Assembly (NCBI RefSeq): GCF_900215535.1
Contig: NZ_OCND01000004.1
Coordinates: 62,001 to 126,000 of the forward strand
DNA length: 64,000 nt
Source of the DNA: Pseudoxanthomonas wuyuanensis
Lineage (GTDB): Bacteria; Pseudomonadota; Gammaproteobacteria; Xanthomonadales; Xanthomonadaceae
Reading direction: 5' to 3'
Translations under genes and position numbers: made by a program
Notes under the pieces: model-generated
Database searches by the model: none
Told to the model about the DNA's origin: nothing
Seen by the model: only the letters and a program-made list of their open reading frames with translations
In this document: in pieces, positions 9,244-20,345 of the stretch
How the letters are laid out: each line of letters opens with the position of its first letter
Position numbering within the stretch: position 1 is the first letter of the stretch

Positions 9244-9272
9244 AAAAAGGCCGCGCGATGCGCGGCCTTTTT
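9244..9272. terminator. Bidirectional rho-independent terminator, suhB/secF
   Basis: A perfect stem GGCCGCGC/GCGCGGCC with a 3-nt loop is flanked by five A on the left and five T on the right. It can therefore terminate suhB on the plus strand and the secF operon on the minus strand. Confidence 0.88.
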
Positions 9273-9323
9273 GATCGACGTTGACGGCGGGAACCGCTTT
9301 ACCGATTCCCGGCCTTTGCGGCC

Positions 9324-10292
9324 TTACGGCCGCCGTGCCAGCGCCTCTTCGTCGCGGGCCTTGGGCATCAGGTCCTGCTTGGTGACGCTCAGGAAGCCTA
9401 TCGTCAGCAGCGGACAGGCGATGAAGATCGAGGACAGCGTGCCGAATACCGCGCCGACCATCTGGGTCACCGCCAGGCCTTCCAGCGAGCCGCCGCCGTA
9501 CAGGTACAGCGCCAGCACCGACAGGAAGAACACCAGCGAAGTGATGATGGTGCGCGACAGGGTCTGGTTGATCGAGCGGTTCATCACTTCCAGCGGCGGC
9601 ACGCGCAGGCTGCGGAAGTTTTCGCGCACGCGGTCGAACACCACGATGGTGTCGTTGATCGAGAAGCCCATCACCGCCAGCAGGCCGGCCAGTACGGTCA
9701 GGTCGAACTCGCGCCCGGTCATCGCAATCCAGCCGGCGGCCATCAGCACGTCGAACAGCGTGGTCAGGCTGGCCACCACCGCAAACTTCCACTCGAAGCG
9801 GAAGCCGATGTAGATCAGGAAGCCGACCACCACGAAGATGGCCGCATACAGGCCGTTGAGCGCCAGTTCCTCGCCCACCTGCGGACCGACGAACTCGCTG
9901 CGCATCACCTGCGCCGGATTGTCGGCGGTGGATGCGGCCGCCCGCACTTCCTGCGCGGTGCGATCGTTGGCCTCGGTCGTCTCCGCGCCTTCTTCGCGCG
10001 GCTGCAGCCGCACCAGCAGGTCGCTGCCGCTGCCGAAGCTCTGCACCTGCGCGCTGCCGTAGCCGGCGGCATTGAGCCGCTCGCGCACGCCATCGACCTG
10101 GGCCGGCTGGGCGAAGCGCAGTTCCACCACGGTGCCGCCGGTGAAATCCAGCGCGTAATTGAAGCCCTTGACCGCAATCAGGCCGACCACGGCCAGGAAC
10201 AACGCAGCCGAGATCGTCAGCGTGACCCAGCGCAGACGCATGAAGTCGAAACGGGTGTCGTTGGGGATCAGATGGATCGGGAAAAGTTTCAT
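9324..10292 (-). CDS. secF: Protein translocase subunit SecF
   Basis: This 322-residue inner-membrane subunit of the SecDF-YajC complex uses the proton-motive force to pull preproteins across the membrane. It has the N-terminal helix, the GFNYALDFTGGTVVELRF entry to the periplasmic domain, and six predicted spans including VMGFSINDTIVVFDRVREN with the conserved Asp region. It lies 17 nt downstream of secD and is the last gene of the minus-strand run from queA. Length matches E. coli SecF (323 aa). Confidence 0.97.
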   Translation of the reverse strand: MKLFPIHLIPNDTRFDFMRLRWVTLTISAALFLAVVGLIAVKGFNYALDFTGGTVVELRFAQPAQVDGVRERLNAAGYGSAQVQSFGSGSDLLVRLQPREEGAETTEANDRTAQEVRAAASTADNPAQVMRSEFVGPQVGEELALNGLYAAIFVVVGFLIYIGFRFEWKFAVVASLTTLFDVLMAAGWIAMTGREFDLTVLAGLLAVMGFSINDTIVVFDRVRENFRSLRVPPLEVMNRSINQTLSRTIITSLVFFLSVLALYLYGGGSLEGLAVTQMVGAVFGTLSSIFIACPLLTIGFLSVTKQDLMPKARDEEALARRP

Positions 10293-10309
10293 GGGATGTC
10301 AGGCTTCCG

Positions 10310-12208
10310 TCAGATCGCCAGGGTCTTGAGTTTCTTGCGGCGGCCGTAGATCAGCACGGCGATGGCGCGCGAAACGGTGATCGCGGTGAACATCGAGGCC
10401 AGAATGCCGACCATCATCGTGATCGCGAAGCCCTTCAGCGGTCCGGTGCCGAACGCGTACAGCGACAGCCCGGCCAGGATACCGGTCAGGTTGGAGTCGA
10501 AGATGGTGCCGGAGGCTTTTTCGTAGCCCTCCACGATCGCCGCCTTGACCGGCATGCCGGCGCGCAGCTCTTCGCGTATGCGTTCGTTGATCAGCACGTT
10601 GGCGTCCACCGACAGGCCGATCGACAGGGCCAGCCCGGCGAAGCCCGGCAGCGTCATCGTCGCACCGAACAGAGACAGCACCGCCGCCACGATCACCAGG
10701 TTCAACAGCAGCGCGATGCTGGTGATGACCCCGAACATCCGGTAGTACAGCAGGAAGAACACCAGCGTGAACAGGAACGCATAGACGACCGCGGTCACGC
10801 CGCGCTCGACGTTTTCCTTGCCCAGGCTGGGGCCGACCACACGCTCTTCGATGAAGTCCATCGGCGCGGCCAGCGAACCGGCGCGCAGCAGCTTGGCCAG
10901 GTTGTCGGCTTCGGTCTTCTCCAGGCCGGTGGTCTGGAAGTTCTTGCCGAACACGCCGGCGATGCGGGTCGGCGCCAGCGCTTCCTCGCGCACCTTGACC
11001 GTGCGCACTTCCTTGCCGTCCACCATCGTGACCTGCGGAATGCGTTCGATGTACACGACCGACATCAGCTTGCCGACATTGGCGCTGGTGTGCTCGAACA
11101 TGCGCTGGCCGGCGATGTTGTTCAAGGTCACGTCCACCGCCGGCAAACCGTTCTGATCGGTGCCGACGCGGGCATTGACCATCTCGTCGCCGGAGGCCAG
11201 CACGCGCTTGTTCAGCAGCACCGGGCTGCGCCGGCCATTGACCTCGGAGTCGCGCAGGTAATAGACCCTGGCTTCCGGCGGGATGTTGCCGCTGGCGACC
11301 GCATCCTCGGCGTTGCCTTCGACGACCGCGCGGAACTCCAGCGTGGCGGTGGCGCCGATCAGGCGCTTGGCCTCGGCGGTGTCCTGCACGCCGGGCAGCT
11401 GCACGACCACGCGGTCGTCGCCCTGGCGCTGGATGATGGGTTCGGCCACGCCCAGTTCGTTGACGCGGTTGCGCAGGGTGGCGATGTTCTGCTCGATGGC
11501 ATCGCCGGAAATCTGCGCCAGTTCGCTGTCGGGCAGACGGATGGTCAGCTGGCTGCCGACCACTTCATAGGTCAGCGTCGATGCGCCGATCATCTGCGCG
11601 CTGGCCGAGCCGGACGCGGACAGCGCAGCCGCCAGCGCCTGGCGGGCTTTTTCGCCATCGGCCGCATCGGCCAGGGTCACCTGGATGCTGTTGTCCGCGC
11701 GCCGCTCGACCGACTGGTAGCGGATGCGCTGGGTGCGCAGCGTGACCCGGGTATCTTCCACATAGGCATCCACGCGCTTGTCCAGCGCCGCCTTCTGGTC
11801 CACCTGCAGCACGAAGTGCACGCCGCCCTGCAGGTCCAGGCCCCTGACCATCGGGCGCGCGCCCAGGTCGGTCAGCCAGGCCGGCACCGTGGACGCCAGG
11901 TTCAGCGCGACCACATAGTCCTCGCCCAGCGCCTGGCGCAGGCTGTCGTTGGCGCGGGTCTGCGCATCCAGGTCCGGCAGCCGGACCAGCAGGTTGCCGT
12001 TGTCCTGCTCGACCGCCTTGGCGCTCACACCGGCAGTCTGCAACGCGGATTCCACCCGCTGCCGCAACGCGTCATCGACGGCAAAGCCGCGATTGGGCGT
12101 GATCTGGACCGAAGGATCCTGCGGATAGATGTTCGGCAACGCGTACAGCGATGCGACCGCTATTACAACCAGGATAAGAAAGTACTTCCAGCGCGGGAAT
12201 TCGAGCAT
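10310..12208 (-). CDS. secD: Protein translocase subunit SecD
   Basis: This 632-residue partner of SecF carries the large periplasmic P1 domain between helix 1 (about 8-26) and helices 2-6 (from about 460). Motifs include GLDLQGGVHFVLQVD, the QLPGVQDTAEAKRLIGATATLEFR repeat block, and the membrane segment SIGLSVDANVLINERIREE. Order yajC-secD-secF is canonical. The protein is about as long as E. coli SecD (615 aa). Confidence 0.97.
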   Translation of the reverse strand: MLEFPRWKYFLILVVIAVASLYALPNIYPQDPSVQITPNRGFAVDDALRQRVESALQTAGVSAKAVEQDNGNLLVRLPDLDAQTRANDSLRQALGEDYVVALNLASTVPAWLTDLGARPMVRGLDLQGGVHFVLQVDQKAALDKRVDAYVEDTRVTLRTQRIRYQSVERRADNSIQVTLADAADGEKARQALAAALSASGSASAQMIGASTLTYEVVGSQLTIRLPDSELAQISGDAIEQNIATLRNRVNELGVAEPIIQRQGDDRVVVQLPGVQDTAEAKRLIGATATLEFRAVVEGNAEDAVASGNIPPEARVYYLRDSEVNGRRSPVLLNKRVLASGDEMVNARVGTDQNGLPAVDVTLNNIAGQRMFEHTSANVGKLMSVVYIERIPQVTMVDGKEVRTVKVREEALAPTRIAGVFGKNFQTTGLEKTEADNLAKLLRAGSLAAPMDFIEERVVGPSLGKENVERGVTAVVYAFLFTLVFFLLYYRMFGVITSIALLLNLVIVAAVLSLFGATMTLPGFAGLALSIGLSVDANVLINERIREELRAGMPVKAAIVEGYEKASGTIFDSNLTGILAGLSLYAFGTGPLKGFAITMMVGILASMFTAITVSRAIAVLIYGRRKKLKTLAI

Positions 12209-12267
12209 TGCGGCAACCCGCGCAGATCCGGGACGGATCCGCGCTCAGCAGTGTTTGGAAAGGGAAA

Positions 12268-12621
12268 TCAGGCCGACTTCAGCGTGCCTTTCGGCAGCAC
12301 GTTGCCTATGGCGGCCTTCTGCACGCGCAGACGCACGCCATCGGCCACTTCCACGGTGATGAAGCTGTCGCCGATATCGGTGACCGTGCCGGCAATGCCG
12401 CCGGAGGTGATGACTTCATCGCCCTTGGACAGCTTGTCCAGCATGGCCTTGTGTTCCTTGGCGCGCTTCATCTGCGGACGGATCATCAGGAAATACATGA
12501 TGGCGATCAGGGCGACCGGCATCACCAGCATGCCCAGGCCGCCACCGGCGGGGGCGGCGCCGGCCGCTTGCGCGTGCGCCGGGGCAATCAGAAAATCGAG
12601 CAGATTCATGGATTTATCCAT
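12268..12621 (-). CDS. yajC: Preprotein translocase subunit YajC
   Basis: This 117-residue single-span inner-membrane protein (hydrophobic helix about residues 27-47, followed by MIRPQMKRAKEHKAML) belongs to the SecDF-YajC complex. The C-terminal SH3-like part contains GDEVITSGGIAGTVTDIGD, which is highly typical. It sits between tgt and secD as in most gammaproteobacteria. Confidence 0.95.
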   Translation of the reverse strand: MDKSMNLLDFLIAPAHAQAAGAAPAGGGLGMLVMPVALIAIMYFLMIRPQMKRAKEHKAMLDKLSKGDEVITSGGIAGTVTDIGDSFITVEVADGVRLRVQKAAIGNVLPKGTLKSA

Positions 12622-12761
12622 CTCTAGCGGAAAACAGCCGGGAATTATGCCATGCGGACCCGGTCCCCGTCCGGGCAGGATCGCCGGACCGGGACCGGAT
12701 CGGCAAGCTGGCCGGTGAAAGACCGCCCGATGCCCGAATGGTTCCCGCGACGGTTTGCCGC

Positions 12762-12784
12762 AGGGCGGGCCGGGGCCCCGCCCT
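12762..12784. repeat. GC-rich palindrome at the 3' end of tgt
   Basis: AGGGCGGG and CCCGCCCT face each other around a GC core and abut the tgt stop codon. There is no T tract, so it is a REP-like palindrome rather than a classical terminator. A related GGCGGGCC..GGCCCGCC palindrome lies at 46193-46217. Confidence 0.6.
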
Positions 12785-12786
12785 AC

Positions 12787-14170
<1,384 letters not shown>

Positions 14171-14173
<3 letters not shown>

Positions 14174-15172
14174 TTGGCGCGGGAAACGCACCGGCGCAGG
14201 GTCGGTCCAGCGCAGCCGCAGTTCCTCACCCGGTGGCGGCATTGCTTCCTCGCCCAGGTCGACTTCGATGATTTCCCCGCCCGCCAAGCGCACCTGCCCG
14301 CAGAAACCTGGCCCGCGGAACGCGCCGCTCAGCAGCTGTCCCCGTACCTGCCCCGCAGGATCCAGGCGCAGGTGCTCCGGGCGCAGCAGCACCAGCGCGT
14401 CATCGCCCTGGCCCAGCGCGGCAGCGGGCACCAGCATGCCGCGGCCGACGAATCCGGCCACAACGGGATCGATCGGATGCCGGTACAACCGCTCGGCCGT
14501 ATCCCATTGCAGGATGCGGCCGCGGTCCATCACCCCGATGCGGTCGGCCATCGCGAACGCCTCGGCCTGGTCGTGGGTGACCAGCAACGCGGTGGTGCCG
14601 GTGGCCTTGAGCAGTTCGCGCAGTTCCTGCGCCAGCCGTTCGCGGGTGTGGATGTCCAGGTTGGAGAACGGTTCGTCCAACAGCAGCAATCCCGGCCGCG
14701 GCGCCAGCGCGCGCGCCAGCGCCACCCGCTGCTGCTGGCCGCCGGAGAGTTCATGCGGATAAGCCTCCGCCGCGCTTTTCAGGCCCACCAGCGCCAGCAT
14801 TTCGGCAACCCGTACCGCACGCTGGCTGCGGTGCCGGCCGCGCAGGCCGAACGCCACATTGGCGGCCACGCTCAGGTGCGGGAACAACGCATAGTCCTGG
14901 AACATCATGCCCACGTTGCGGCGTTCCGGCGGCAGCTGCCGCGCGCTGTCGGCCAACACGGCGCCATCCAGCACCATGCGGCCAGCGCTCACCGGCTCGA
15001 AACCGGCGATGGCGCGCAGCACCGTGGTCTTGCCGCAGCCGGACGCGCCCAGCAGGCAGCCAATCTGGCCGGCCGATAACTGCAGCGACAGATCCTCCAC
15101 CACCATTTTCAGGCCCTGCGCGCCCGGATAGCCGACATGGATACCGTCGAGCCTCAGCGTCCACTCCGTCAT
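14171..15172 (-). CDS. fbpC: Ferric iron ABC transporter, ATP-binding protein
   Basis: This 333-residue ABC ATPase energises the adjacent permease. Walker A is GASGCGKT near residue 41, the signature is LSGGQQQR, and Walker B plus D-loop is LLLLDEPFSNLD, followed by the H-loop in LLVTHDQAEAF. A C-terminal TOBE-like regulatory domain follows from about residue 240. The start overlaps the permease stop by 4 nt. Iron specificity is inferred from the FutA/FbpA-like binding protein of the operon. The stop codon lies in the edge of a dispersed hairpin repeat. Confidence 0.9.
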
Positions 15173-16839
15173 CGCATCTCTCCCGCGCGGCCGAACCGCA
15201 AGCCGGTACGCGCCAGCAATATCACCGGCAACAGTCCGGCCAGCACGATCAGCAAGGCCGCCACCGCGCCCTCTTCATAGGCGCCGCGGGCGGCATCGGC
15301 ATACAGCCAGGTCGCCAGCGTCTCGAAACTGATCGGCCGCAGCATCAGGGTCGCCGGCAGTTCCTTCATCGCATCGACGAAAACCAGCAACGCGGCCGCG
15401 GCCAGCGACGGCCGCAGCAGCGGCAGGTGGATGCTGCGCAGCATTCCGGCCGACGTGCGCCCCAGGCTGCGCGCCGCCTGATCCAGCGACAGCGGTATCC
15501 GCGCCAGCCCGGCATCGGCGCTGCCGGCGGCAATGGCGAGAAAACGCAGCGCATAGGCGATCACCAGCGCCGCCAGCGTCCCCATCAACCACATCTGCGG
15601 CGGCGCCCCAAACCCGCGCGCCAGCAGCGACATCCCGCTGTCGAACCAGGCCAGCGGCGTCAGCAGGCCGATCGCCAGCACCGTACCCGGCACCGCATAG
15701 CCCATGCTGGCCACGCGCAGGCTGGCCGCTTCCAACCGCTCGCGGCGGCGCGCCTGCGCCAACCGCAACGCCCACGCCACCGCCAGCCCCGCCGCCAGCG
15801 TCAGCGCGGTGGCCAATGCCGCCACCAGCAGCGTGTTCCAGAGGCTGGCCAGCAGCTGCCCGGAAACGCCGCCAACGCTGCGCAGCCGGGTCAGGGTTTG
15901 CGACAGCAGGTAGACGGTGGGAACCGCGAAACCGATAACGACCGGCACCGCCGCCAGTGCCAGCGCCGCCGCCGCCGGCACGCCGCGCAGGCGCAGCGGC
16001 TGCATCGGCCGTGGACGCTGCTGCGCGGCATACCGCTGGCGGCGGCGGCCGCGGCGCTCGATCGCGATCAGCGCAACGACGATGGCCAGCATGCTCAATG
16101 CGATCTGCGCCGCGCCCGGCAGATCGCTGCGGGTGATCCAGGTCGTGTAGACCGCAACGGTCAGCGTCTGCACACCCAGGAATTCGGAAGCGCCGATGTC
16201 GTTGAGCGTCTCCAGCAACGCCAGCACCACCCCCACCGCGATCGCCGGGCGCGCCAGCGGCAGGGCGACGCGGTGGAACAGCGCAGCCCGGCTGACGCCC
16301 AGCGTACGCGCCGCCTCCAGCAGGCTGGCGGCCTGGGTCAGGAACATCGCGCGCGTACTCAGGTAGACGTACGGGTACAGCACAAAGCCCAGCAGCAGAA
16401 TGCAACCGGTCAGCGAACGCACATCCGGCAGGCGCAGTCCGCGCGGATCGTCGATGCCCAGCACGGCGCGCAGCGCCGACTGCAGCGGTCCCAGCGGATG
16501 CAGCAGGTCAAGGTAGGCGTAGGCGACGATATAGGTCGGCACCGCCAGCGGCAGCAGCAGCGCCCAGGCCATCGCGCGGCGCCCGGGGAAATCGTAGGCG
16601 GTGACCAGCCAGGCGCTTCCGGTGCCCAGCGCCACCGTCAGCACGCCAACACCGGACAGCAGCAACAACGTATTGCGCGCCGCCGGCGGCAGTACGTGCA
16701 CGGCGATATGCGACCACAGGCCGGCGCTGCCCTGCGCCGCTTGCCAGGCCAGCGCCAGCAGCGGCAGCGCGGCGGCGGCGGCGGCAAACAACGCCGCCGC
16801 CTGCCAGGCGCGGTCGGCACCGATACGCGCGGCGGTCAT
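15169..16839 (-). CDS. fbpB: Ferric iron ABC transporter, permease protein
   Basis: This 556-residue permease is a tandem fusion of two binding-protein-dependent transport domains, with about twelve membrane helices, as in FbpB. An EAA-like loop occurs in each half: LLEAARTLGVSRAALFHRVALP and LDQAARSLGRTSAGMLRSIHLP. It is encoded 10 nt after the binding protein and overlaps the ATPase gene by 4 nt, giving the usual A-B-C order. Confidence 0.92.
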   Translation of the reverse strand: MTAARIGADRAWQAAALFAAAAAALPLLALAWQAAQGSAGLWSHIAVHVLPPAARNTLLLLSGVGVLTVALGTGSAWLVTAYDFPGRRAMAWALLLPLAVPTYIVAYAYLDLLHPLGPLQSALRAVLGIDDPRGLRLPDVRSLTGCILLLGFVLYPYVYLSTRAMFLTQAASLLEAARTLGVSRAALFHRVALPLARPAIAVGVVLALLETLNDIGASEFLGVQTLTVAVYTTWITRSDLPGAAQIALSMLAIVVALIAIERRGRRRQRYAAQQRPRPMQPLRLRGVPAAAALALAAVPVVIGFAVPTVYLLSQTLTRLRSVGGVSGQLLASLWNTLLVAALATALTLAAGLAVAWALRLAQARRRERLEAASLRVASMGYAVPGTVLAIGLLTPLAWFDSGMSLLARGFGAPPQMWLMGTLAALVIAYALRFLAIAAGSADAGLARIPLSLDQAARSLGRTSAGMLRSIHLPLLRPSLAAAALLVFVDAMKELPATLMLRPISFETLATWLYADAARGAYEEGAVAALLIVLAGLLPVILLARTGLRFGRAGEMR

Positions 16840-16849
16840 CGGATAGCGG

Positions 16850-17947
16850 TCAGAGATCGAAACCGACCCGGTCGACCATCTCGCTTGCCTGGCGGCGATG
16901 CCTGGCGACCTCGGTCAACGGCAGCGGGTCGACCTTCATCTCGCCGAAACCGGCCACAATCGGATCCAGCGCCACGCCGGCCTTGACCGGGTACTCGTAG
17001 TTGGCCTTGGCGTACAGGCTCTGCGCCTCGTCGGACACCAGGAACTCCAGCAGCTTGACGGCGTTGTCGCGATTCGGCGAGAACTTCGCCACCGCGGCGC
17101 CGCTGATGTTGACATGGGTGCCGCCATCGGCCGCCGATGCGAACACCGGCCGGATCACCTTGATCGCATCGCCCCACTGGCGCTGTTCGGAACCTTCCTC
17201 GCTGCTCTTCATCCGCCCGACGTAGTAGGCGTTGGCGATGCCGATATCGCAGATGCCGCCCAGGATGTCGCGGGCGACTTCGCGGTCGCCGCCAGCGGCC
17301 TTGCGCGCCAGGTTGGCCTTGACCCCGCGCAGCCACTGTTCGGTGGCCCCGGCACCGTTATGGGCGATCATCGCTGCGAACAGGCTGGTGTTGTACGGGT
17401 GCTGGCCGGAACGGATGCAGACCCGGCCCTTCCACTCCGGCTTGGCCAGATCCTCATAGGCGAATGACTGCAGCGGCAGATCCTTGCGCGCGTACAGCAC
17501 GCGGTCGCGCAGCGACAGTGCGAACCATTGCCCATCGGCGCCGCGCAGGTGCTGCGGGATGGCCGCGTCCAGTACCGCCGAATCCACCGGCTGGGTCTGT
17601 CCGGCCTCGACCAGTTCCAGCAGGTTGCCGCTGTCCACGGTCATCAGCACATCGGCCGGGGAGCGCTCGCCTTCGGCGCGCAGCCGCTCGGTCAGGCCGT
17701 CGCGGACGAACACCGTGTTGACCTTGATTCCGCTCTGGCCCGAGAACGTGTCCAGCAACGGCTGCACCAGGCCCGGCTCGCGGGTGGTGTACAGGGTCAC
17801 TTCGCCGGCAGCGGCCGTCGCGCCATCAGCCGGCGCAGCGGCCTTGTCGGCCTGCGGTTGACAGGCGGCCAGCAGCAGCGCGCATGCCACCGCCGTGCCG
17901 CAGCGGCGGAGGGGATTGGATTTGGAGACGACGGGGAAGGAAAGCAT
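16850..17947 (-). CDS. fbpA: Ferric iron ABC transporter, binding lipoprotein
   Basis: This 365-residue extracytoplasmic iron-binding protein of the FbpA/FutA type has a signal sequence with lipobox LLLAAC (Cys29), so it is probably lipid-anchored rather than free in the periplasm. The mature part opens with EVTLYTTREPGLVQPLLDTF and has the iron-ligand region IGIANAYYVGRM with the paired tyrosines typical of ferric-binding proteins. It is the first gene of a three-gene operon. I looked for a Fur box upstream and found none that convinces. Confidence 0.9.
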   Translation of the reverse strand: MLSFPVVSKSNPLRRCGTAVACALLLAACQPQADKAAAPADGATAAAGEVTLYTTREPGLVQPLLDTFSGQSGIKVNTVFVRDGLTERLRAEGERSPADVLMTVDSGNLLELVEAGQTQPVDSAVLDAAIPQHLRGADGQWFALSLRDRVLYARKDLPLQSFAYEDLAKPEWKGRVCIRSGQHPYNTSLFAAMIAHNGAGATEQWLRGVKANLARKAAGGDREVARDILGGICDIGIANAYYVGRMKSSEEGSEQRQWGDAIKVIRPVFASAADGGTHVNISGAAVAKFSPNRDNAVKLLEFLVSDEAQSLYAKANYEYPVKAGVALDPIVAGFGEMKVDPLPLTEVARHRRQASEMVDRVGFDL

Positions 17948-18074
17948 CTGTAACTCCAGGCAAGAAGGGGTGGATCCGGCTCTGGCATGCCTGCAGCAGG
18001 TGGCGGGAGCGATGAACGCTCATGATAGGCGTTTGCAATAAAGCGGCCAACCGCGAACCCGGCCCTGGGGCCGC

Positions 18075-18683
18075 TCAGGCCGGCCGACGCATCGGAAAAC
18101 GATCCCGGGTGGTGGCGTACAGGCTGCCGCCCATGCGCCCGATCAGGTCGAGCTTTTCCGCATCGACATGGCGCTCATCGGCCAGCACCGCGTCATCCAC
18201 ATGCGCCAGCAGCACTTCGGCAAACAACAGATGGTGGCGCGGCTGCTGCGCCGGGTAGGGCTTGACCTCGGCCAGCCGGCATTCGAATGCGACCGCTGCG
18301 GCGGCCACCCGCAGCGGCCGCACGAGCTCGCTGGCCACGCAGGCAATGCCGAAGCGTTCGAACTCGCTGATGCCCGGCGGCAACGAGGCCGAACTGGCGT
18401 TCATCGCCCCGGCCTGCGCATGGCTGACCAGTTGGACGACCAACTCGCCGGTTTCGCTGGCATTGACCAGCGTGTCCTTCAGGCCGCCGCCATCGCGCTG
18501 GCTGATGCTGATCATCAGGGTTGGCGGCTGATCGCAGACCACCTGGAAGAAGCTGAAAGGCGCCAGATTGTCGATGCCCGCCCGCGAACGCGTGGACACC
18601 CAGGCGATCGGGCGCGGGGTCACCGTGGCGGTAAGCCAGCGATAGCCTTCGGCGGGCCCCAGTTCCGCAAAATCCAGGCGCAT
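18075..18683 (-). CDS. Flavin reductase family protein (FMN-binding split barrel)
   Basis: This 202-residue protein has the Flavin_Reduct-like split-barrel pattern: TATVTPRPIAWVSTRSRAG, LAPFSFFQVVCDQPPTLMIS, and a C-terminal HHLLFAEVLLAHVDD strand. Family members bind FMN and reduce flavin with NAD(P)H, but many have unknown partners. The ATG lies 2 nt after the queA stop, so the two genes are co-transcribed; no established link with queuosine synthesis is known to me. A longer in-frame extension upstream lies within queA in another frame and was not used. Confidence 0.85.
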   Translation of the reverse strand: MRLDFAELGPAEGYRWLTATVTPRPIAWVSTRSRAGIDNLAPFSFFQVVCDQPPTLMISISQRDGGGLKDTLVNASETGELVVQLVSHAQAGAMNASSASLPPGISEFERFGIACVASELVRPLRVAAAAVAFECRLAEVKPYPAQQPRHHLLFAEVLLAHVDDAVLADERHVDAEKLDLIGRMGGSLYATTRDRFPMRRPA

Positions 18684-18685
18684 GC

Positions 18686-19726
18686 TCAACCCTGCGTGCC
18701 GGCCTGCGGGAACAGCAGCATCGCGTCGCCATAGGAGAAGAACCGGTACTTCTGCCGCACCGCATGCGCGTAGGCGGCCAGCACCCGCTCCTTGCCGGCG
18801 AATGCCGACACCAGCATCAGCAGCGTGCTTTCCGGCAGATGGAAGTTGGTGACCAGCGCATCGACGCTGCGGATGCGGTAACCGGGGAAGATGAAGATGC
18901 GGGTTTCGCCGGCAAAGGGCTTCAGCTCGCCGTCGTGCATGGCCGACTCCAGCGCGCGGACCACGGTCGTGCCCACCGCGACCACGCGGCCGCCGCGCGC
19001 GCGCGCGGCGCGGACCTGCTCGATCAACTGCGCGCCCACGTTGAGCCACTCGCTGTGCATCTGGTGCTGGTGGATATCGTCCACCCGCACCGGCTGGAAC
19101 GTGCCGGCGCCGACATGCAGCGTAACGTGGCCGAACTCGACGCCGCGTTCGCGCAACCGGGCCAGCAACCGATCGTCGAAATGCAGGCCGGCGGTCGGCG
19201 CGGCCACTGCGCCCAGTTCGCGTGCGAACACGGTCTGGTAGCGCTCATCGTCGTCGCGGCCCGGTTCTCGCTGGATGTACGGCGGCAGCGGCAGACGGCC
19301 GGCCTTCAGCAACCAGCTTTCCAGCGAACCGGGCACCTCGAAGCGAAGCTGGTAGAACTCGCCGTCGCGCCCCAGCACTTCCGCCTCGCCGCCGCCGTCC
19401 AGGCGGATGCGGCCGCCAGGCTTGGGAGATTTGCTGGCGCCGATCTGCGCGCGCGCCACGTTGCCGGGCAGCAGGCGCTCGATCAGGATTTCGACGCGGC
19501 CGCCGCTTTCCTTGTGCCCGAACACCCGCGCCGGGATGACCCGGGTGTCGTTGAAGATCAGCAGATCGCCCGGCGCCAGCCATTCCGGCAAATCGCGGAC
19601 GTGGCCGTCGACCAGTGCGGCATCGCCCGGCGGCACCACCAGCAGGCGACTGGCCGAACGCTCGGCCAAGGGAGCCTGGGCGATCAGCGACGGCGGCAAT
19701 TCGAAATGGAAGTCGGACTTCTTCAC
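18686..19726 (-). CDS. queA: S-adenosylmethionine:tRNA ribosyltransferase-isomerase
   Basis: This 346-residue enzyme transfers and isomerises the ribosyl moiety of SAM onto preQ1-modified tRNA to form epoxyqueuosine. Recognisable segments are [18 protein letters not shown] at the N-terminus, [31 protein letters not shown], and [17 protein letters not shown]. Length is close to E. coli QueA (356 aa). It heads the minus-strand run that ends with secF. Confidence 0.97.
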   Translation of the reverse strand: MKKSDFHFELPPSLIAQAPLAERSASRLLVVPPGDAALVDGHVRDLPEWLAPGDLLIFNDTRVIPARVFGHKESGGRVEILIERLLPGNVARAQIGASKSPKPGGRIRLDGGGEAEVLGRDGEFYQLRFEVPGSLESWLLKAGRLPLPPYIQREPGRDDDERYQTVFARELGAVAAPTAGLHFDDRLLARLRERGVEFGHVTLHVGAGTFQPVRVDDIHQHQMHSEWLNVGAQLIEQVRAARARGGRVVAVGTTVVRALESAMHDGELKPFAGETRIFIFPGYRIRSVDALVTNFHLPESTLLMLVSAFAGKERVLAAYAHAVRQKYRFFSYGDAMLLFPQAGTQG

Positions 19727-19772
19727 GGTGTAGGCCTGGGAACGGCGCGCATTGTACGTGAGCGTGGCCGCG

Positions 19773-20204
19773 CTAACGCTCGAACTTGGTCGACAACACG
19801 ATGGACGAGGTGGTCCGCTCCACCCCCTCGATGGCGCCGATGCGGTCGGTCAGCAGATCCATGGCGTCCACCGAGGGCACCACGCCGACCGCGATCAGGT
19901 CATAGGCGCCGCTGACCGAATGCAGCAGCCGCAGCTCCGGCATCGCGCGCAGGGCCGCCACGACCGAAGTCATCTGCTTGGGATGGATGGCGATCATGAT
20001 ATGGGCGCGGATATGGCCGCGCTCGAAATCCTCGCGGACCCGCACCGTATAACCGCTGATGACGCCCTCGCGCTCCAGCCGCTCGATGCGGCTCTGCACG
20101 GTGGTGCGGGACAGATTGAGCCGGCGGGCGATCTGCGCAGTGGAGGCGCGCGCGTTCTCCCGCAGCAGGGACAGCAGCTGTTCGTCGGTGGCGGAGATCT
20201 TCAT
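19773..20204 (-). CDS. Lrp/AsnC family transcriptional regulator
   Basis: This 143-residue regulator has an N-terminal winged helix-turn-helix ([38 protein letters not shown], about residues 6-45) and a C-terminal RAM (AsnC) ligand-binding domain ending near [11 protein letters not shown]. It is divergent from the class III aminotransferase gene. A 19-bp palindrome in the 141-nt spacer is a good operator candidate, so control of that gene by an amino-acid ligand is likely. Confidence 0.93.
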   Translation of the reverse strand: MKISATDEQLLSLLRENARASTAQIARRLNLSRTTVQSRIERLEREGVISGYTVRVREDFERGHIRAHIMIAIHPKQMTSVVAALRAMPELRLLHSVSGAYDLIAVGVVPSVDAMDLLTDRIGAIEGVERTTSSIVLSTKFER

Positions 20205-20267
20205 CGGGGCGGGTCATGTGCGTTGAGGTGGGGCGAAGCCGCCGCATAGCGCGCTCCAGGCCAGCGA

Positions 20268-20286
20268 TTTCGTCGATTCGACGAAA
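20268..20286. promoter_or_regulatory. Palindromic operator candidate for the Lrp-type regulator
   Basis: TTTCGTCGATTCGACGAAA is a perfect 9-bp inverted repeat around one base, lying between the divergent regulator and aminotransferase genes. A related half-site (AAACGACGAATTT) lies at 20319-20331, nearer the aminotransferase start. Two sites about 50 bp apart fit the multi-site binding of Lrp proteins. Confidence 0.7.
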
Positions 20287-20345
20287 ATTAGGATGCTTTT
20301 GCGCAAATCATAACTGTCAAACGACGAATTTATCCAGATAATAGG

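Noticed and set aside
17948-18074. Fur box before the iron transporter
   Set aside because: An AT-rich patch near 18015-18042 was inspected but does not match the 19-bp Fur consensus well enough.
19727-19772. preQ1 riboswitch upstream of queA
   Set aside because: The leader is too short and no preQ1-type hairpin with an A-rich tail is visible.
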